In this document: piece by piece, positions 62,207 through 64,000 of the stretch
Layout: the number at the start of each line of letters is the position of its first letter
Position numbering within the stretch: position 1 is the stretch's first letter
Made by a program: the position numbers and the translations under genes
The notes under the pieces: generated by a model
What the model was told of the DNA's origin: nothing
Seen by the model: only the letters and a program-made list of their open reading frames with translations
The model's database searches: none
DNA from: an uncultured Mollicutes bacterium
Lineage (GTDB): Bacteria; Bacillota_I; Bacilli_A; ML615J-28; CAG-313
Reading direction: 5' to 3'
Length of the DNA stretch: 64,000 bases
Assembly (NCBI GenBank): GCA_900539265.1
Contig: UQBM01000007.1
Coordinates: forward strand, 1 to 64,000

Positions 62207-62235
62207 ATTATACCATTTTCTTATTAAATAATCTA
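62207..62235 (-). promoter_or_regulatory. Promoter of the accessory operon
   Basis: Minus strand TAGATT (62230-62235, weak), 17 bases, TATAAT (62207-62212), about 47 bases before the HEPN-like ATG. Confidence 0.6.
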
Positions 62236-62258
62236 TAAGTATAGATTAAATTAAAAAA

Positions 62259-62286
62259 GCGAACTTACAACTATATGCAAGTTCGC
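62259..62286 (-). terminator. Terminator after the possible immunity gene
   Basis: GCGAACTT and AAGTTCGC form an 8-bp stem with a 12-base loop, followed by six T on the minus strand. It separates the RHS-tip unit from the HEPN-led operon. Confidence 0.88.
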
Positions 62287-62373
62287 CAAATTATAAAATG
62301 AATAAGTTTTGTCAAAAGTCCATTTAATAATTATTAATTATATAATTCTTACTCATTAAATTATTTAAATTTT

Positions 62374-62766
62374 TTACAGTTTTAATCCTCTAGATAAAAA
62401 GATTAAAAACAATTCATAAATCACATATGTCCCCAAAGTACCATATCCAATAACCATAAATACAATACTTGGAATGAAATCTATTGCGAATTGATCAATA
62501 AGGAATAAAACTGCACTAACAATCACAATAAATACTTGTATTAAATAAGGTATTACTCTTATATAAAGAAAAGGTGGATTAGTCATTTTTCCTTCTTTAA
62601 ACATAACTAATTTTCTTAAAAATGACTTTTTAGGAACAGTAAGTTTTTTAATAGTTTTATCTGAAAAATAACAATCATGTTTGCTTCCAAAAATCAAATT
62701 TATAAAATGCATAAATAAGACAACTAATATGCAGATAAAAAACACAATAATTTCATTTGTTCCCAT
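62374..62766 (-). CDS. Small membrane protein, possible immunity protein of the RHS tip
   Basis: A 130-residue protein; I start it at the ATG at 62766, four bases after GGAGGG, because the upstream ATG at 62778 overlaps that site. There are about four membrane segments (residues 5-24, 62-85, 95-115 and the C-terminal end) and a basic cytoplasmic loop. It follows the RHS tip by 18 bases, the usual place of an immunity gene. The RHS tip is itself hydrophobic and Gly/Ala-rich, so a membrane immunity partner is plausible. No family is recognised. Confidence 0.5.
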   Translation of the reverse strand: MGTNEIIVFFICILVVLFMHFINLIFGSKHDCYFSDKTIKKLTVPKKSFLRKLVMFKEGKMTNPPFLYIRVIPYLIQVFIVIVSAVLFLIDQFAIDFIPSIVFMVIGYGTLGTYVIYELFLIFLSRGLKL

Positions 62767-62784
62767 ATTTCCCTCCATTTATGT

Positions 62785-63552
62785 TTAATACAAGTATGAC
62801 AATCCATAGTTAATTCCAACAGTTGCCACAGTCCATCCAGTAATAGCAATAGTACCCTTAATCATTAAACTTCTAATTGTCGGTGCGATAGCATCTTGCA
62901 CTGCATTTAAAGCTACATTACCCCACAATCTAGTAGTTGCTTGAAGACCTTTCATAGAAATTTCTCCAGCCAAATATCTATTAGATGCAGTAGTAATAGC
63001 CTTAACAGCACTAGCTCCTTTACCGGTTAATTTCATACTTGAAGCAATATTAGCACTATTTCTAGCACCAGCCCCGCTTATTGCACCACCAATAGCTCCT
63101 AATCCAATTGCTGTTAAGGAACCGAGTAATGTCAAATCTTCTCCATGGAATGCAGAACCAATTGCATATTGCGACCAACCAGCAACAGCGCCTATTCCAG
63201 CTGAAGCTAACGCTCCAATTCCCGTCATTGCCAATGCAGTTGAACCTAAAGCAAATAATCCATCTACTCCTGCTTGCCAATAATTAATTTCATCCCATCC
63301 ATAAGTCAAGCCTTGACTTACTACACTAGCACCAGCTCCTACAATGAATGAACCAACCAATAATCCAATTACTAAAATTGCAGAGTGACCACTAGGATCA
63401 TAATACATAATCGGATTATTTTTAGCATAGGCATATAAGTTTAATCCGTTGATAGATTCTGGTTCTAAATAGTCTACAGAATCTGGACTGATGAACCTGC
63501 AAAGTTCTGGAGAATAATACCTTGAGGATAACCAAAACCATCCCGTTTCCAC
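62785..63552 (-). CDS. RHS C-terminal fragment (core end plus variable tip)
   Basis: A 255-residue open frame that begins in the middle of an RHS repeat protein. It starts ETGWFWLSSRYYSPELCRFI, the strongly conserved RHS-associated core end, with NGLNLYAYAKNNPIMYY and the boundary DPSGH near residue 55. After this comes a variable tip of about 200 residues, rich in Gly and Ala and hydrophobic, resembling membrane-inserting tips. A stop four codons upstream of the GTG shows that the large RHS body is missing. Ten bases further lies the end of a recombinase gene. Translation of the fragment on its own is uncertain, as no good site precedes GTG. Confidence 0.8.
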   Translation of the reverse strand: METGWFWLSSRYYSPELCRFISPDSVDYLEPESINGLNLYAYAKNNPIMYYDPSGHSAILVIGLLVGSFIVGAGASVVSQGLTYGWDEINYWQAGVDGLFALGSTALAMTGIGALASAGIGAVAGWSQYAIGSAFHGEDLTLLGSLTAIGLGAIGGAISGAGARNSANIASSMKLTGKGASAVKAITTASNRYLAGEISMKGLQATTRLWGNVALNAVQDAIAPTIRSLMIKGTIAITGWTVATVGINYGLSYLY

Positions 63553-63580
63553 ATCACTCTTTTATATAACCTCTTAAGAA

Positions 63581-64000
63581 TTAACTTAGAAATCTATAAA
63601 CTATTCTTATATCTCTAGTCTTCTTTCCATCTACTATTTTAACATTACCGACTATAATATGGTCAATAAGATTACTAATTAATTCTTTAGTTAATTCTTC
63701 ATAATTTAAATAATTTTTAGCCACTTCCATAAATTTCTTTACTTTCTCTAGTGGCTTGTCTAAATTTTCAATCAATTTATTATCTATTTCTCTTAATTTG
63801 AGATTAAGCGATTTTTGTTCATATTGATATTTATTTAGTAAGAATTGATAGTTTTCAAAACTCATTAAGTTAGATGCATAATCTTCAAATACTTTACTAA
63901 CTAAATTAGACAATACGTTTAATCTTTGATTAATCTTTTCTTTTTGATTTTTAAGTTCGGTTAATCCATCAGTGATTTCTACACTATTAATTACACTAAG
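63581..64000 (-). CDS. Serine recombinase, C-terminal portion (partial, runs off right edge)
   Basis: The frame is open from the right edge of the window (first full codon at 64000) to a TAA at 63581: 139 residues. It shows a heptad-rich helical region (LTELKNQKEKINQRLNVLSN) and a C-terminal strand-rich end KIVDGKKTRDIRIVYRFLS. This is the pattern of large serine recombinase C-termini, where the coiled coil is followed by a beta-strand motif ending in Y-x-F. The catalytic domain is outside the window. The stop lies 20 bases from the point where the RHS reading frame resumes, so the recombinase gene ends at the insertion boundary. It is distinct from the dead recombinase at 58.5 kb. Confidence 0.65.
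   Translation of the reverse strand, partial: LSVINSVEITDGLTELKNQKEKINQRLNVLSNLVSKVFEDYASNLMSFENYQFLLNKYQYEQKSLNLKLREIDNKLIENLDKPLEKVKKFMEVAKNYLNYEELTKELISNLIDHIIVGNVKIVDGKKTRDIRIVYRFLS

Noticed and set aside
1..64000. Mycoplasma genetic code (TGA as Trp)
   Set aside because: Intact genes use TGG for Trp, and the full-length proteins end normally. The internal TGA and TAA codons fall only in relics with other damage.
1..64000. tRNA or rRNA genes
   Set aside because: I saw no cloverleaf-like or rRNA-like sequence in the gaps; the only structured RNA supported is the T-box.

Overview
The window is about 64 kb of very AT-rich DNA. It has Gram-positive style ribosome binding sites, TTGACA/TATAAT promoters with 17-base spacers, T-rich hairpin terminators and a T-box leader. 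The gene content (SpoVS, RNase Y, YmdB, RecU, MurC, MdlA/B, MsmX-type sugar importers lacking an ATPase) and the conserved neighbourhood pgsA-recA ... rny-ymdB-spoVS-miaB point to a low-GC Firmicute of the Bacilli, probably a walled, gut-associated uncultured lineage near the Mollicutes/Erysipelotrichia. Trp is written TGG in intact genes, so nothing calls for the mycoplasma genetic code. Nearly everything lies on the minus strand; the only clear plus-strand gene is recU.

Region 1 (1-33.8 kb) is a large surface-glycan locus. In transcription order it has a LacI regulator; a T-box-controlled tyrS followed closely by a beta-lactamase-fold hydrolase, a PIG-L-type deacetylase and a secreted GHL10 glycosidase; a terminator; then an M19 dipeptidase, a second secreted GHL10 protein and a cytoplasmic GHL10 protein; a terminator; then a long operon from 21.4 kb down. 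That operon carries a GH20-type hexosaminidase, a giant solute-binding lipoprotein with carbohydrate-binding-like domains, a small coiled-coil membrane protein, a first permease pair, a beta-propeller/TPR/YIP1 membrane protein, a DUF5696-type membrane protein, a second permease pair, a YesL-like protein and two tandem phosphodiester glycosidases (the last cut by the window edge). Its promoter has a LacI-type AAAACGTTTT site in the spacer. Together these genes look built to capture, cleave at the surface and import an amino-sugar polymer, possibly phosphodiester-linked or peptide-substituted; that substrate is an inference.

Region 2 (33.8-52.7 kb) is mostly housekeeping: murC, a MacB/FtsX-type ABC protein, an InlB-repeat lipoprotein, miaB, a GNAT, spoVS, ymdB, rny, recU, a YccF protein, upp, recA, pgsA, a heterodimeric MdlA/MdlB exporter and another GNAT.

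Region 3 (52.7-55.2 kb) is a gene graveyard with a frameshifted P-loop kinase, one intact GNAT and a truncated GNAT relic. guaA and guaB follow (55.2-58.3 kb), under a consensus promoter with a cre-like site.

Region 4 (58.4-64 kb) is an accessory island. It holds a decayed serine recombinase, a GC-rich structured element with mutually exclusive hairpins, an array of eight degenerate 62-75 bp repeats that I cannot assign to any known element, a five-gene operon (HEPN-like protein, chimeric flavodoxin-like protein, two lipoproteins, a membrane protein), and an RHS C-terminal tip with a possible immunity protein. The tip is cut off from its body right where the C-terminus of another serine recombinase ends.
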